This document shows, piece by piece, positions 28,188 to 38,250 of a stretch of 64,000 bases of DNA. Position 1 is the first letter of the stretch; each line of letters begins with the position of its first letter. Below the pieces are notes generated by a model. That model made no database searches, was not told the origin of the DNA, and was given only the letters and a program-made list of their open reading frames with translations. Source of the DNA: Pontibacter fetidus (GTDB taxonomy: Bacteria; Bacteroidota; Bacteroidia; Cytophagales; Hymenobacteraceae); contig NZ_JAAEAA010000018.1 of NCBI RefSeq assembly GCF_010119545.1, forward strand, positions 1 to 64,000, in the 5' to 3' direction. The translations under genes and the position numbers were made by a program.

Positions 28188-29159
28188 TCAGATCGTGTAC
28201 AGGGTGGCTAAAACTACAATTAGTCCGCTTAACAGCATCAGGAAGGAATAGGCAAGAGCCAGCATCATGAACTTGGAAACTGTAGCCCAGCGCGAGCCTT
28301 TGTACGTGTTGCGCATAGACCTGTAGATGTACCATACTATAACTGAAAGGCCAAACAGCGTTATCCAGCCATCAAGAAAAGGCAGTAGCCAGTCTAAAAT
28401 AATAAGTATAGAACCAAACAAAAACAGGAATGAGTGTACATGTATAGAATAGATCAGGTGTTCGGTATAAAATTTCTTCGATCTATAGTTCACCAGCTTA
28501 AGAATCAGGGCAAACAGGGGCAGCAAAATAAACATCATTTTGGGCAGATGACTTACCAGCTTATTCTTGAAAAGCGCGTTTTTTAACTTGTCATGCTTCA
28601 CCTCCCTGAATTTAGTATTAAGCCCCGCGATCGGTATTTCCCAACCGCCTATTGCTATTTTATCCTTGACTTCTATATCAGCTTCGGGGTTTTTAACGGG
28701 TATAGTTTTTTTTGAGTTAGCCGAAGTATCTGTAGCTGCCTGAGCCTTGGGTACGAGGCTAAGTGTTTTTTTGCCGGTAAATTCTTCGGCTTTGCTCATT
28801 AGTTCTTCTTCAGCTTCTTTCTCTTTCAGTATATCTTTTTTGTTGTTATTGGAGTTAGCCGTAAACAGGAAAAAGAACACGATACTGATGGAAATATACA
28901 TGCTGATCGGGTTAAGGTGCGAGGCGCGTTTGCCTGCAAAATATTCTTTTGTCAGGTAACCCGGCTTGGTAAGCAACGGCACCATGCTGTTAAAAAACTT
29001 CGACTCGAAATGGAAGTAATGGCCAACACTGTGGAATAACAGGTGGAAAAAGCTTTCATGCAGCTCCAGGTTCTCCTGGCCGCAGCTCGGGCAAAATTTA
29101 TCTGTAACGGTAGTGCCGCAATTCAGGCAGTTGTTTTCGGAGCGGTAATGTTTTTTCAT
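28188..29159 (-). CDS. DUF3667 zinc-ribbon membrane protein
   Basis: A protein of about 323 residues. It has an N-terminal zinc ribbon (NCLNCG ... FCPSCGQ), the DUF3667 block (HESFFHLLFHSVGHYFHFESKFFNS, LLTKPGYLTKEYFAGKRASHLNPISMY), then a transmembrane helix. A charged loop (about 130-190) precedes four more hydrophobic segments. I chose the ATG at 29159 (MKKHYRSEN), 12 codons inside a longer frame, because the zinc ribbon begins there in the family. The function is unknown. Confidence 0.85.
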   Translation of the reverse strand: MKKHYRSENNCLNCGTTVTDKFCPSCGQENLELHESFFHLLFHSVGHYFHFESKFFNSMVPLLTKPGYLTKEYFAGKRASHLNPISMYISISIVFFFLFTANSNNNKKDILKEKEAEEELMSKAEEFTGKKTLSLVPKAQAATDTSANSKKTIPVKNPEADIEVKDKIAIGGWEIPIAGLNTKFREVKHDKLKNALFKNKLVSHLPKMMFILLPLFALILKLVNYRSKKFYTEHLIYSIHVHSFLFLFGSILIILDWLLPFLDGWITLFGLSVIVWYIYRSMRNTYKGSRWATVSKFMMLALAYSFLMLLSGLIVVLATLYTI

Positions 29160-29330
29160 AGATAGCTTAGCATAACGGGGCTTAAAAGTAAGCAATCTGA
29201 TAATCTGATGTGCGTTATAGCTAAATAAATATTCGGCAAAGCCTATGTTTTTGCTTCCGGGTGAGGAGTAATCGTAAGTTGTTCTGTAACATAGGGTAAA
29301 GCCTGCACATGGGGTGTGCTTCTGTAAAAT

Positions 29331-29370
29331 CTAAAACCATGACCAGCTTCTGAATTGGCTGGCCACGGCT
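29331..29370 (-). terminator. Terminator of the catalase gene
   Basis: An 11-bp stem, CCATGACCAGC / GCTGGCCACGG. It pairs fully only in the minus-strand RNA, where two positions become G-U wobbles, and is followed there by TTTTAGATTTTA. This strand asymmetry agrees with a role for the minus-strand catalase gene. Confidence 0.7.
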
Positions 29371-29404
29371 TTAGACTATAGGTTATAGTTTACGCAACTA
29401 TAGC

Positions 29405-31045
29405 TTAGTATGGTTTAGCAGAATGCGAGGTTTTTTGGGCCTGTTTTACGCCTTCTGCGCCGGTTACATTTCCCAATGGGCCATCGGTGCCGGGCGTTTG
29501 CTTCTGCTTCATCATTTTGGTTACTTCCGCAATTTTTTCTCGCACCAGGCGGCCATAGTTTTCGTCGGCCTGGGTAAAGTATTCCAGCATTTTTTCCTGT
29601 ATGCGGGTGTCGCACTTGGCCAGGTCGTTGCCGAGGTTATTTATCAGTTCTTCGCGTTCCCAGTCCTCAAAATTACGGAACGTTTCGCCGGCCTGCGCAA
29701 AGTGGTTAGTACGGTCGATGTGCTGGCGAACCAGGTTGGCTTCGTAGCGCGGCGTATAATCTTTACCAGGTTTCTGGGCCTCCTGCAAACCACCAAGTAT
29801 AGACGGCTCATAGTTTACATGAATGTTCTGGCCTTCGGCAAAATCAGTATCGAAAGCCATCTGGCCGCCGCGCTGGTTGGTGGCTACGTGTGTTTTTGGC
29901 GCATTTATAGGCAATTGCAAATAGTTAGCGCCCACGCGGTACCGTTGCGTATCAGAGTAAGAGAAGGTACGGCCCTGCAGCATTTTGTCATCCGAGAAAT
30001 CCAGGCCATCTACCAGCACGCCGGTACCAAAAGCGGCCAGTTCCACTTCATTAAAGTAGTCAACAGGGTTGCGGTTCAGGGTCATTTTGCCTACAGGGTA
30101 CCACGGAAACTGCTCTTTTGGCCATAGTTTGGTGTCATCCAGCGGGTCAAAATCCAGTTCAGGGTGGTCGTCGTCGCTCATGAGCTGCACATTCAGTTCC
30201 CACTCCGGAAAATCGCCTCGTTCAATGGCTTCGTACAAATCCTGGGTGGCGTGGTTAAAGTTTTTACCCTGTATTTCCTGTGCTTCTTTTTGGGTCAGGT
30301 TGCAAATACCTTGTTTCATAGGTTCCCAGTGGTATTTTACCAGCATAGCCTCGCCATCGGCATTTACCCATTTATAGGTGTTTACGCCAGAGCCCTGCAT
30401 TTGCCGGTAACTGGCCGGTATGCCCCACGGCGAGTACAGGAAAGTAACCATATGAGTAGCCTCCGGCGTGCCTGAAAAGAAATCGAAGATGCGTTCGGCA
30501 CTTTGTATATTGGTAACCGGGTCCGGCTTCTGCGAATGGATCAGGTCCGGAAATTTCATCGCATCACGGATAAAGAAGATCTTCAGGTTGTTGCCTACCA
30601 AATCCCAGTTGCCATCTTCGGTATAAAATTTAACAGCAAAGCCGCGTGGGTCGCGCAGTGTTTCGGGGGAGTGCGTGCCATGGCCAACGGTTGAAAAGCG
30701 TACAAAAACCGGCGTTTCTTTTCCTTTCTTAAATACTTTGGCTCGGGTAAATTTCTCAACCGGGTCATTGCCAACGGTGCCATACGCCTGGAAAACGCCA
30801 TGCGCACCGGCGCCACGGGCATGTACTACACGTTCAGGTACACGTTCACGGTCAAAATGCGAGATCTTTTCGATGAAGTGGTAGTTCTCCATGGTGGCCG
30901 GTCCGCGGTTGCCAACCGTCCTGATATTCTGGTTATCGGTTACAGGGTGGCCCTGGCGGGTGGTAAGTGTCCGGGAATTATCTTTTCCGTTGCCTTTATG
31001 GCCGTTTCCTGAGGTTGCAGTACGATACTTTTTGTTTTCTTTCAT
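29405..31045 (-). CDS. Monofunctional haem catalase
   Basis: A 546-residue cytoplasmic catalase (2 H2O2 to 2 H2O + O2). The active site has His75 ([12 protein letters not shown]), Asn152 (DLVGNN) and the haem-ligand Tyr segment [14 protein letters not shown]. The residues around [22 protein letters not shown] are canonical. A 45-residue Lys/Gly/Asn-rich N-terminal extension precedes the core, and the C-terminal tail lacks the flavodoxin-like domain of large-subunit enzymes. Single gene with its own terminator and a possible peroxide-responsive site at 31114-31128. Confidence 0.96.
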   Translation of the reverse strand: MKENKKYRTATSGNGHKGNGKDNSRTLTTRQGHPVTDNQNIRTVGNRGPATMENYHFIEKISHFDRERVPERVVHARGAGAHGVFQAYGTVGNDPVEKFTRAKVFKKGKETPVFVRFSTVGHGTHSPETLRDPRGFAVKFYTEDGNWDLVGNNLKIFFIRDAMKFPDLIHSQKPDPVTNIQSAERIFDFFSGTPEATHMVTFLYSPWGIPASYRQMQGSGVNTYKWVNADGEAMLVKYHWEPMKQGICNLTQKEAQEIQGKNFNHATQDLYEAIERGDFPEWELNVQLMSDDDHPELDFDPLDDTKLWPKEQFPWYPVGKMTLNRNPVDYFNEVELAAFGTGVLVDGLDFSDDKMLQGRTFSYSDTQRYRVGANYLQLPINAPKTHVATNQRGGQMAFDTDFAEGQNIHVNYEPSILGGLQEAQKPGKDYTPRYEANLVRQHIDRTNHFAQAGETFRNFEDWEREELINNLGNDLAKCDTRIQEKMLEYFTQADENYGRLVREKIAEVTKMMKQKQTPGTDGPLGNVTGAEGVKQAQKTSHSAKPY

Positions 31046-31113
31046 AACGCGTTACCGGTTGATAATGAATAAGTTTGCTAAAACGATATACTCTATCTGG
31101 TAAGGTTATGTTC

Positions 31114-31128
31114 ATAGATTTTATCTAT
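31114..31128. promoter_or_regulatory. Possible OxyR-type half-site upstream of catalase
   Basis: ATAG-N7-CTAT, a perfect dyad (ATAGAT / ATCTAT around TTT), 69-83 bp upstream of the catalase ATG. OxyR sites are built from such half-site pairs, but the second pair expected 7 bp further is degenerate. Weak evidence. Confidence 0.25.
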
Positions 31129-31301
31129 ATATAACTTAAAATAATCTATAAAAAGATAATTTAAGTAAAACTGATGTTGGATTTAAGAAGGTGTGATGTA
31201 TAAAATAACGCAAATGATAAACCTGGGAGATGGAAGAAACCGGGAATAAGTTGCTGGTGCGTTATCGTTACCAAAATGTAAAATATGACGGCTCCGCAGA
31301 A

Positions 31302-32657
31302 TTAGAAAACCAGCTTAAAAATACTACCAACGCCTTCTTCGCTTTCTACCTGTATACTTCCTTTATGCAGGTGCATAATGTGTTTGGATAAGCTAAGGCC
31401 AATGCCTGAGCCGTCTTTGTGCGAGGTAAAGAAAGGAATGAAAATGTTCTCGAGCAGCTCTTCAGGTATGCCGGTACCGTTGTCGTGTACTTCTATAGTT
31501 ACCTTACCTTCCTGGGCTGTGGCTAAAAGTATGATTTGTGGGTTTGGGCGGTTTTGTACGGCGCGCTGTGCATTGGTTATCAGGTTAATGAGTACCTGTT
31601 CCAGTAAGTTTACGTCGCCAACTATAGTTATGTCTGCAGGCGATACTTTGCAACTATAGGTAATGCCTTCTTGTTCCAGGCGCGGGCGCATCAGGGCATC
31701 TATACTTTTAAACAACTCCTGTACATAAATGGTGGTAAGGTGTAGCTGCTGTTGCTTGTTAAGGTTGCGGTAAAACTGCGTAAAACGTAAAAGTCCTTCG
31801 CTGCGCTTTTTGATAATGCCAATGCCTTCTTCTGTATCTTCCAGTAACTCCACATCTACCGGTTCGTCGGGTGCTGAACTATAGCGCTCGCGTTCCTGGT
31901 GCAGGTGTTTGCCCAGGGTATCAGCCAGCGAGGCAATTGGGGCTACGGAGTTCATTATTTCGTGCGTCATTACGCGCAGCAGCTTTTGCCAGGCTTCGGT
32001 TTCGGTGGCATCAACGGTAGCACTCACATTTTTTAAAACGATAAGCAGCAGGTTGCGGTGCTGCAATGTAAAGGCAGTAGCCGAAATCAGTACCTGCGCC
32101 TGCCCGGTTGGCAATTTCAGCTTTACCAGTTCTGTATTACCCGGCGCTATAGTTTGCAACGACTGGTGCAGGGTAGGATAGCGGTTCTCGAGGCTATGCA
32201 CACTTTTAAGGTAAGGTACGCCCAGCATTTTCTTGAACGCCTCGTTCACCCATTCCACATCCCCGGTTTCGGCATTAACCGCTATAATGCCGGTATCTAC
32301 CAACTGCAGGATGGTTTGCATGTACTGGAACTGGGCCTCGCGCTCTATGTGCAGCTCTTTAAACGTGTTGTTGATCAGGTTAAAGGCTTTGTGTAGTTGC
32401 TGTAAAGAAGAGTTGGTGTTCTCGTTGAACCGTTGTGAAAAGTCGCGTTGCTTTACAGCCTCCAGAAACCGGGCCAGTTCGTTGTTGCTGCGGGTTACAT
32501 AACGGGCTATTTCCCATAATTGCGCCAGCATAATCAGTATACCCGATGTTACTTGCAGCCAGGTATAGTTGGTCAGGTATTGTACGGTCAGGTACATCAT
32601 GCCCAGCAAAAGCATAAACCGGATAAGTAGCCCGAGCTCCAGACGTTTAGATATCAT
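31302..32657 (-). CDS. PAS-containing sensor histidine kinase
   Basis: A 451-residue membrane kinase. Two transmembrane helices lie near the N-terminus (about 10-28 and 33-50) with almost no periplasmic loop. A linker, a PAS domain (about 110-210) and a His-kinase core follow, with phospho-acceptor His232 (MTHEIMNS). The ATPase domain has the N box (LEQVLINLITNAQRAV), G1 (DNGTGIP) and G2 (GSGIGLSLSK). It probably senses a signal in or near the inner membrane. It overlaps the stop of the upstream response regulator gene by 11 bp, so translation is likely coupled and the pair acts together. Confidence 0.93.
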   Translation of the reverse strand: MISKRLELGLLIRFMLLLGMMYLTVQYLTNYTWLQVTSGILIMLAQLWEIARYVTRSNNELARFLEAVKQRDFSQRFNENTNSSLQQLHKAFNLINNTFKELHIEREAQFQYMQTILQLVDTGIIAVNAETGDVEWVNEAFKKMLGVPYLKSVHSLENRYPTLHQSLQTIAPGNTELVKLKLPTGQAQVLISATAFTLQHRNLLLIVLKNVSATVDATETEAWQKLLRVMTHEIMNSVAPIASLADTLGKHLHQERERYSSAPDEPVDVELLEDTEEGIGIIKKRSEGLLRFTQFYRNLNKQQQLHLTTIYVQELFKSIDALMRPRLEQEGITYSCKVSPADITIVGDVNLLEQVLINLITNAQRAVQNRPNPQIILLATAQEGKVTIEVHDNGTGIPEELLENIFIPFFTSHKDGSGIGLSLSKHIMHLHKGSIQVESEEGVGSIFKLVF

Positions 32658-34014
32658 ACTTGTTCAGGCGGCGGTAAAGGGCGGTGCGAGTAAGGCCAAG
32701 TTCTTTGGCAGCTTTCGAAATATTGCCTTTGTTCTTTTCGATTACGCGGCGTATGGTTTCGCGTTCTATTTCGCTTAGCGGCATATTGGTTTCGGCAGCA
32801 AAAGCAGGTACAGCCTGTGTTGCCGGGGCAAGCTCCATTGCCGAGAAACTGAAATCCTGTGGTTGCAGTACATTGCCTTCGGCCAGAATAATGGCGCGTT
32901 CTACGGCATGTTGCAGCTCGCGCACGTTGCCCGGCCAGCTGTGTTGCTTCAGTTTTTCTATAGTTGCAGGCGCTATATCGGGTACAGGCTTATGGTTCTT
33001 TTCAGCATAGATTGCTGCAAAATGGCGGGCAAGTAACTCTATGTCGTTGCCACGGGCGCGCAAAGGCGGAAGCGTAAGCTCAACAGTATTAATGCGGTAA
33101 ATCAGGTCTTTACGGAACTGGTTTTTAGAGGCCAGTTCGTAAATAGGTTCGTTGGTTGCTGAAATCAACCTGATATCTATAGGTATGGGTGTGTTGGAGC
33201 CCAGTGGTGTTACCTGCCGGTTTTGCAGCACAGTAAGCAATTTGGCCTGCATGCCCGGAGAAATATTGCCGATCTCATCCAAAAACAAGGTGCCGCCGTT
33301 AGCTGCTTCAAAACGGCCTTTGCGGTCTTCTTTGGCATCAGTAAAAGCGCCTTTCTTAAAACCAAACAGCTCACTTTCAAACAAAGTATCTGTCAGGGCG
33401 GCCACATCTACGCTTACAAATGGCTTACCCGCCCTGAAAGATTTTTCGTGAAGGGCGCGTGCCACCAGCTCTTTACCTGTTCCGTTTTCGCCAAGTATAA
33501 GCACGTTTGCTTCGGTAGGGGCAATCTTTTCTATTTTATAAAGTATGTCGTGTATGGCTTCGGACTGGCCAAGTATAGTTGTTTGGCTTGTAACTATAGT
33601 TTGCTTGCCGGCTTTTTTATCGCTTTTAGCATGCAGGGCATTGTGCAGGGTCTCCAGCAGTTTATCGTTGTGCCAGGGCTTTACTATAAAATCGTAAGCG
33701 CCTTGTTTTAAAGATCGTACGGCCAGTTCCACATCGCCGTAGGCTGTGATCAGGATAACCGTAGCATCCTTGTCTTTTTCCAGAATTTGCCGCAGCCAGA
33801 ACAAACCTTCGTTGCCGGTGTTAAGCGCGCTTTTAAAGTTCATGTCCAGTAAAATAACGTCGAACTTATCCCGGGCTAAAAGGCTCAGCAGATTGTCGGG
33901 GTTCTTTTCAGTAGCAACTTCTTTTACCTCGGTCTTCAGCAGCATTTTAAGTGCAAAAAGTACGTCGGTTTCGTCGTCAACTATTAAAACCCTACCGTTT
34001 TTTCCTGTGGCCAT
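32647..34014 (-). CDS. Sigma-54-dependent response regulator (NtrC family)
   Basis: A 455-residue transcription activator. It has a receiver domain with phospho-acceptor Asp57, an AAA+ domain with Walker A GENGTGKE (175-182) and the sigma-54 contact loop GAFTDA (222-227, GAFTGA in most proteobacterial members), then Walker B GGTLFLDEIG. A Fis-type helix-turn-helix (NISKAAKELGLTRTALYRRL) ends the protein. It is the first gene of an operon with the kinase. It diverges from the ABC permease gene, whose upstream region carries the paired control elements described at 34246-34357 and 38251-38361; these are its likely targets. Confidence 0.95.
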   Translation of the reverse strand: MATGKNGRVLIVDDETDVLFALKMLLKTEVKEVATEKNPDNLLSLLARDKFDVILLDMNFKSALNTGNEGLFWLRQILEKDKDATVILITAYGDVELAVRSLKQGAYDFIVKPWHNDKLLETLHNALHAKSDKKAGKQTIVTSQTTILGQSEAIHDILYKIEKIAPTEANVLILGENGTGKELVARALHEKSFRAGKPFVSVDVAALTDTLFESELFGFKKGAFTDAKEDRKGRFEAANGGTLFLDEIGNISPGMQAKLLTVLQNRQVTPLGSNTPIPIDIRLISATNEPIYELASKNQFRKDLIYRINTVELTLPPLRARGNDIELLARHFAAIYAEKNHKPVPDIAPATIEKLKQHSWPGNVRELQHAVERAIILAEGNVLQPQDFSFSAMELAPATQAVPAFAAETNMPLSEIERETIRRVIEKNKGNISKAAKELGLTRTALYRRLNKYDI

Positions 34015-34056
34015 AGTACAAGCAATTCTGGTTCTGACACCGAATGTAAGTATTTT

Positions 34057-34231
34057 TATCTGAATCAGGATTTACAGGGTTAAAAGATTTACTGCATGGC
34101 TTTTCTGAACTGGGATTAATAAGGGATTGATGGATTGACTTGAAAGATGTGTACCTAAACCGGTAGTCAGCATCTGTACGCTGTCAACAATCCTGCTAAT
34201 CCTAAAATCCTGTACATCCTGATTCAGAAAT
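34057..34231. repeat. Empty AATCCTG-type inverted-repeat pair
   Basis: The left arm from 34057 has TCTGAATCAGGATTTACAGG. The right arm, 34188-34231, has four AATCCT units and ends in CCTGATTCAGA. They are inverted with respect to each other and match the GxxExxY cassette arms, but the roughly 97 bp between them hold no gene. Confidence 0.75.
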
Positions 34232-34245
34232 GCCTGTAACGCTAC

Positions 34246-34286
34246 CGCACAGGTGTATCCCTCAAAAGTGTATCGGAAGCGTACAG
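34246..34286 (+). promoter_or_regulatory. Upstream activator element, copy 1
   Basis: A 41-bp block: CGCACA, GTGTATC, 8 bp, GTGTATC, 5 bp, CGTACAG. The same block in the same spacing lies at 38251-38291. The end of the block (TGTATC-N5-CGTACA) is a partial dyad, as expected for a dimeric Fis-type activator. It lies 53 bp upstream of the TGG of the promoter. Confidence 0.65.
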
Positions 34287-34337
34287 TTTTACAAACTATA
34301 GTTCTGTTAATTATTTGATAGTCAATTAAATATAAAA

Positions 34338-34357
34338 CTGGCATTTTAATTTCTTAT
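34338..34357 (+). promoter_or_regulatory. Putative -24/-12 promoter of the ABC permease gene
   Basis: TGGCAT at 34339 and TTTC at 34350-34353 put GG 12 bp from the -12 pair, the sigma-54 spacing. The -24 part fits the consensus; the -12 part has TC where GC is expected. The same sequence is repeated at 38343. If it is used, RNA would start about 20 bp before the ATG at 34385. Confidence 0.5.
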
Positions 34358-34384
34358 GCATGCCTGTATATTTCAGTAAAGCTC

Positions 34385-36793
34385 ATGCTGCTAGATATTT
34401 TAAGAAAAGAACTCGACCAGATAACTCCTGAAACTATGATCAAAAATTACCTAAAAATGGCTTACCGCAACCTGATGCGACACAAAGTCTTTTCCCTGAT
34501 CAATATTTCGGGGTTGGCCCTGGGCATGACCTGTAGCATTCTGATTTTGTTATGGGTACGCGACGAGTTGAGCTTTAACCGTTTCCATAGTGACCTGGAC
34601 AACTTGTACCGGGTGCGCGTTATTCAGCATTACCCTGGTGCCGAAGACCTGAACACCGATGCTAACCCTGGCCCCCTGGCCGAAGCCCTGAAAGCGGAAA
34701 TGCCGGAGGTAAAAGAAGTGGCACGCATGAACTGGGCATCTACACAGCTTTTTAGTTACGGCGATAAAGGCCTTAAACTGACTGGCCGCTACGTAGACCC
34801 TGCCTTTTTACAAATGTTTACTTTTCCGTTGTTGCAGGGCAATGCCGGCCAGGTGCTGCGCCAGCCAAATACCATGGTAATTACAGCCGAAAAAGCTGAA
34901 AACCTGTTTGGCTCTGCTGATGCGGCCCTGGATAAAATAGTAAAAGTTAATAACCAGCAGAGCTACCGCATTACGGGAGTTTTAAAAAATATTCCTGAAA
35001 ACTCTTCGCTGGAGTTCGATTACCTGATGCCGTACAAGGACCTGGCAAACGACCCGATGCATGAATGGACAAAACGATGGGGCGCTTATGGCATCCGGAC
35101 CTTTGTGCAGCTAAAACCCGGAACCGACATCAACGCCTTTAATAAAAAAATAGAGCCGATCATCACGAACCATAACAAGGACGATGACTCGGATGTGTTT
35201 GTGCAGGCCGTTGCTGATATGTACCTCTATAGTGATTTCAGGGCAGGTAAAGTAGGGGGCGGAAGAATAGCCAATGTGCGGCTGTTTACTATAGTTGCAC
35301 TGTTTATACTTGCTATTGCCTGCATCAATTTCATGAACCTGGCTACAGCGCGCTCGGCTAAACGGGCTAAAGAAGTTGGGGTGCGCAAAGCAATTGGGGC
35401 AGACAAATCTGCGCTTGTAAGGCAGTTTATGGTAGAGTCGGTGCTGATTGCGCTGCTGGCGTTGTTTCTGGCGGCAAACCTGGCAGGCATGCTGTTGCCA
35501 CAGTTTAACGAACTTACCGGTAAAGTTATAACATTTGATCTGTCTGACCCTGTGCTGCTGGCTATGCTATTGGGTGTAGCTATAGTTACAGGCATTGTGT
35601 CGGGCAGTTATCCGGCGTTTTTCCTGTCGTCTTTTAACCCGGCAGTGGTGCTAAAGGGTGGCGTAAAGATGAACAAAGGGGTGGGCGTATTCCGCAAAGG
35701 CCTGGTAGTTTTCCAGTTTATACTTTCGGGTTTGCTCATCATCAGCACATTGGTAGTATACCTGCAGCTGCACTTCATCCGGACAAAAAATATAGGCATG
35801 GACCGCGAGAACCTGGTGTATATGCCCATTGAAGGAGACTTACGTGACCGCTACGATGTAGTGAAACGCGAGCTGATGAATACATCCGGTATAGTTGCCG
35901 TGTCAGCTACAGACCAAAGCCCGATACAGGTAGGTAACTCTACCAGCCTGAAATGGAAAGGCAAAGACCCGAATGCCGATATCCTTTTCAGTACATTAAA
36001 CGTGGATTATGACCTGCTGCAGACGCTGGATATTAAACTGAAAAGCGGTCGTGAATTCTCAAAAGAATTTGGTACTGACACAGCGGCTTTCGTGATAAAC
36101 GAAGAGGCGGCCCGCCTGATGCAATTAGAAGAACCTGTAGGAGAGTGGCTGGAGTGGGAAACCAAAGGCCATATCATTGGGGTGATCAAGAACTTCCATT
36201 CGGCCCCTATACAGGTAAAAGTGCAACCGCTGGTTATGCGCCTGGCCCCCGAATACTATAACTTTATACTGGCACGCATCGAGCCAGGCAAAACCACCGA
36301 AACACTCGCTGCCATAGAGCGCATCCTCAAAAAGCATAATCCGGCTTTCCCGTTCGAGTACCACTTTATGGATGACGAGTATGAGCAGATATACAAAACG
36401 GAGGCGATTATAGGGCAGCTTACCAAATACTTTGCCGGCATTGCCATCTTTATTTCCTGCCTTGGTTTGTTTGGGCTGGCCCTGTTTACGGCAGAGCAAC
36501 GCACCAAAGAGATCGGCATCCGGAAGGTGATGGGTGCCTCGGTAGCAAGTATCGTTTTTATGCTGAGCAAAGATTTTCTGAAACTGGTGCTGGTAGCTAA
36601 TGTGGTGGCGCTGCCGCTGGGCTGGTACCTGATGAATGGATGGCTACAGGACTACGCCGACCGCACCGAACTGAGCTGGTGGATATTTGCCGTGGCCTGT
36701 ATCTCAACGTTCATTATTGCGATGGTAACGCTCAGCTTTCATGCTCTTAAAACAGCGCTCGCTAACCCGATCACATCCCTCCGAACTGAATAG
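34385..36793 (+). CDS. MacB/FtsX-type ABC transporter permease
   Basis: An 802-residue permease of the Bacteroidota two-module MacB_PCD/FtsX type. A first transmembrane helix (ISGLALGMTCSILILLWVRDEL) precedes a large periplasmic domain and three helices. A second periplasmic domain and three more helices follow, with the conserved RTKEIGIRKVMGAS and RAKEVGVRKAIGA loops. No ATPase is encoded nearby. Most relatives begin at MIKNYLKMAYRNLMRHK, which would place the start at 34436; the ATG at 34385 agrees better with the promoter position, and both remain possible. It lies 29 bp before the S41 peptidase gene and is probably cotranscribed with it. Confidence 0.92.
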   Translation: MLLDILRKELDQITPETMIKNYLKMAYRNLMRHKVFSLINISGLALGMTCSILILLWVRDELSFNRFHSDLDNLYRVRVIQHYPGAEDLNTDANPGPLAEALKAEMPEVKEVARMNWASTQLFSYGDKGLKLTGRYVDPAFLQMFTFPLLQGNAGQVLRQPNTMVITAEKAENLFGSADAALDKIVKVNNQQSYRITGVLKNIPENSSLEFDYLMPYKDLANDPMHEWTKRWGAYGIRTFVQLKPGTDINAFNKKIEPIITNHNKDDDSDVFVQAVADMYLYSDFRAGKVGGGRIANVRLFTIVALFILAIACINFMNLATARSAKRAKEVGVRKAIGADKSALVRQFMVESVLIALLALFLAANLAGMLLPQFNELTGKVITFDLSDPVLLAMLLGVAIVTGIVSGSYPAFFLSSFNPAVVLKGGVKMNKGVGVFRKGLVVFQFILSGLLIISTLVVYLQLHFIRTKNIGMDRENLVYMPIEGDLRDRYDVVKRELMNTSGIVAVSATDQSPIQVGNSTSLKWKGKDPNADILFSTLNVDYDLLQTLDIKLKSGREFSKEFGTDTAAFVINEEAARLMQLEEPVGEWLEWETKGHIIGVIKNFHSAPIQVKVQPLVMRLAPEYYNFILARIEPGKTTETLAAIERILKKHNPAFPFEYHFMDDEYEQIYKTEAIIGQLTKYFAGIAIFISCLGLFGLALFTAEQRTKEIGIRKVMGASVASIVFMLSKDFLKLVLVANVVALPLGWYLMNGWLQDYADRTELSWWIFAVACISTFIIAMVTLSFHALKTALANPITSLRTE

Positions 36794-36822
36794 AATTTTG
36801 AAGTATCAACTATAAACTACCT

Positions 36823-38208
36823 ATGAAAAAATTTTTAGTACCTTTTCTGCTATTGCTGGCTTTTGCGGCCAACGCACAGCTACCTAACACACTATCAACT
36901 ACGGATAAAGTATACGGCTTATCTAAATTCTGGCAGGAGGTAAACTATAACTTCGTGTACCTGGATAAAGTAGACCGCACCAACTGGGATAACGCTTACC
37001 GCCAGGCTATTACCGCTGTGCAGCAAACACCTAACGACTACGAATACTACCGCGAATTACAGAAATTTTGTGCCCTGCTGAACGATGGCCATACTAATGT
37101 ATACTTCCCGCAACGCATTGATACGTTGCTATATACCAGTAACTTCGGTAAGTATAAGCTCTTCCTGACAAACATTGATAACAAAGCTATAGTTACCAGA
37201 ACCAACCTGAGCGCGAAAGAAGAAATACCGGTTGGCAGCGAAATAATAGAAGTAAACGGCCTGCCAACTATGGAACATCTGAAGCGAAATGTGCTACCGT
37301 ATATTTCATCGTCGACGGATTATGTGCTGATGGACTGGGCGGTTAGCAACATGCTGAAAGGGTTGAAAGGGGATACCTATAACATTAAGTATAGAACACC
37401 GAAAGGCAAAGTAAAAACCCTGGCACTGACACATGCCAAAACGATAGAAAAGGAAGTATACCCTGCCCAGGAAAAACGCGAATTGCTGGAACTGAAGTGG
37501 TACCCGAACCAAACAGCTTACCTGGCCCTGAACGGCTTCCACGACCCGAAAATAAATGAGCTGTTTCTGGCTAAATTGCCTGAGTTGCGCAAAGCTAAAG
37601 CACTTATAGTTGACCTGCGTGGCAACGGTGGCGGCTCTACAACTATAGGTCGCGAAATTCTGGATTACCTTTCTCCGGACACGCTGCTGTATGGTTCTAA
37701 AAACTCGACGCGCCAGCACCTGGCAAGTTTTAAGGCATGGGGCAAGTTTACTGAAGCTAAAGATACGGTTGGCGATGCATGGGCTACCAGATCGTTGCTG
37801 GCTTACCAGGATAAACTAATGCATGATTTTGACTACAAACCTGCCCAGAACAAAGTAAAGCCAGGCGATAAAATCATAGTGCCAACTGCTATACTTATCG
37901 GACACCAGACTGCCTCAGCCGCAGAAGATTTCCTGATCTATGCCGATAACCAGCCGCACATGACCAAAATTGGCGAGAACTCTTTCGGCAGCACCGGCCA
38001 GCCATTTATGTTCGATTTACCGGGCGGTGGCATGGCCCGCATCTGCACCAAAAAAGACACTTACCCGGACGGTCGCGAGTTTATTGGCTTCGGTGTGAAA
38101 CCAGACATTGAAGTGAAGATGACCCTGCAGGATTACATCCAGAAAAAAGACCCCGTACTGGAGCGCGCCTTAAAGCACCTTAAAAACCAGAAGCTGGCAG
38201 CAAAATAA
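36823..38208 (+). CDS. S41 family peptidase, exported
   Basis: A 461-residue protein with a signal peptide (residues 1-18, ending ANA). The C-terminal-processing-peptidase type core has the block ALIVDLRGNGGGSTT and the nucleophile Ser365 in GHQTASAAEDF. A central region may be a PDZ-like domain (IPVGSEIIEVNGLP). The tail ends in a Lys-rich helix. It is the second gene after the ABC permease and so likely under the same activator, which suggests an envelope-stress or peptide-processing role. Confidence 0.92.
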   Translation: MKKFLVPFLLLLAFAANAQLPNTLSTTDKVYGLSKFWQEVNYNFVYLDKVDRTNWDNAYRQAITAVQQTPNDYEYYRELQKFCALLNDGHTNVYFPQRIDTLLYTSNFGKYKLFLTNIDNKAIVTRTNLSAKEEIPVGSEIIEVNGLPTMEHLKRNVLPYISSSTDYVLMDWAVSNMLKGLKGDTYNIKYRTPKGKVKTLALTHAKTIEKEVYPAQEKRELLELKWYPNQTAYLALNGFHDPKINELFLAKLPELRKAKALIVDLRGNGGGSTTIGREILDYLSPDTLLYGSKNSTRQHLASFKAWGKFTEAKDTVGDAWATRSLLAYQDKLMHDFDYKPAQNKVKPGDKIIVPTAILIGHQTASAAEDFLIYADNQPHMTKIGENSFGSTGQPFMFDLPGGGMARICTKKDTYPDGREFIGFGVKPDIEVKMTLQDYIQKKDPVLERALKHLKNQKLAAK

Positions 38209-38250
38209 ACTATAGTACCTGCTATACCTTGGAGTAAAGTGTAGCAAAAG

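Noticed and set aside
28117..28335. Short minus-strand frame after the DUF3667 gene
   Set aside because: It overlaps the end of the DUF3667 gene in another frame and encodes no recognisable protein.
34188..34231. Tandem AATCCTG units as a possible CRISPR array
   Set aside because: Units are about 7 bp with spacers of a few bases, far too short; they are an arm of an inverted repeat.
35281..35300. TATAGTT words as promoter -10 boxes
   Set aside because: They occur at similar density inside coding sequence and on both strands, so most cannot be promoters.
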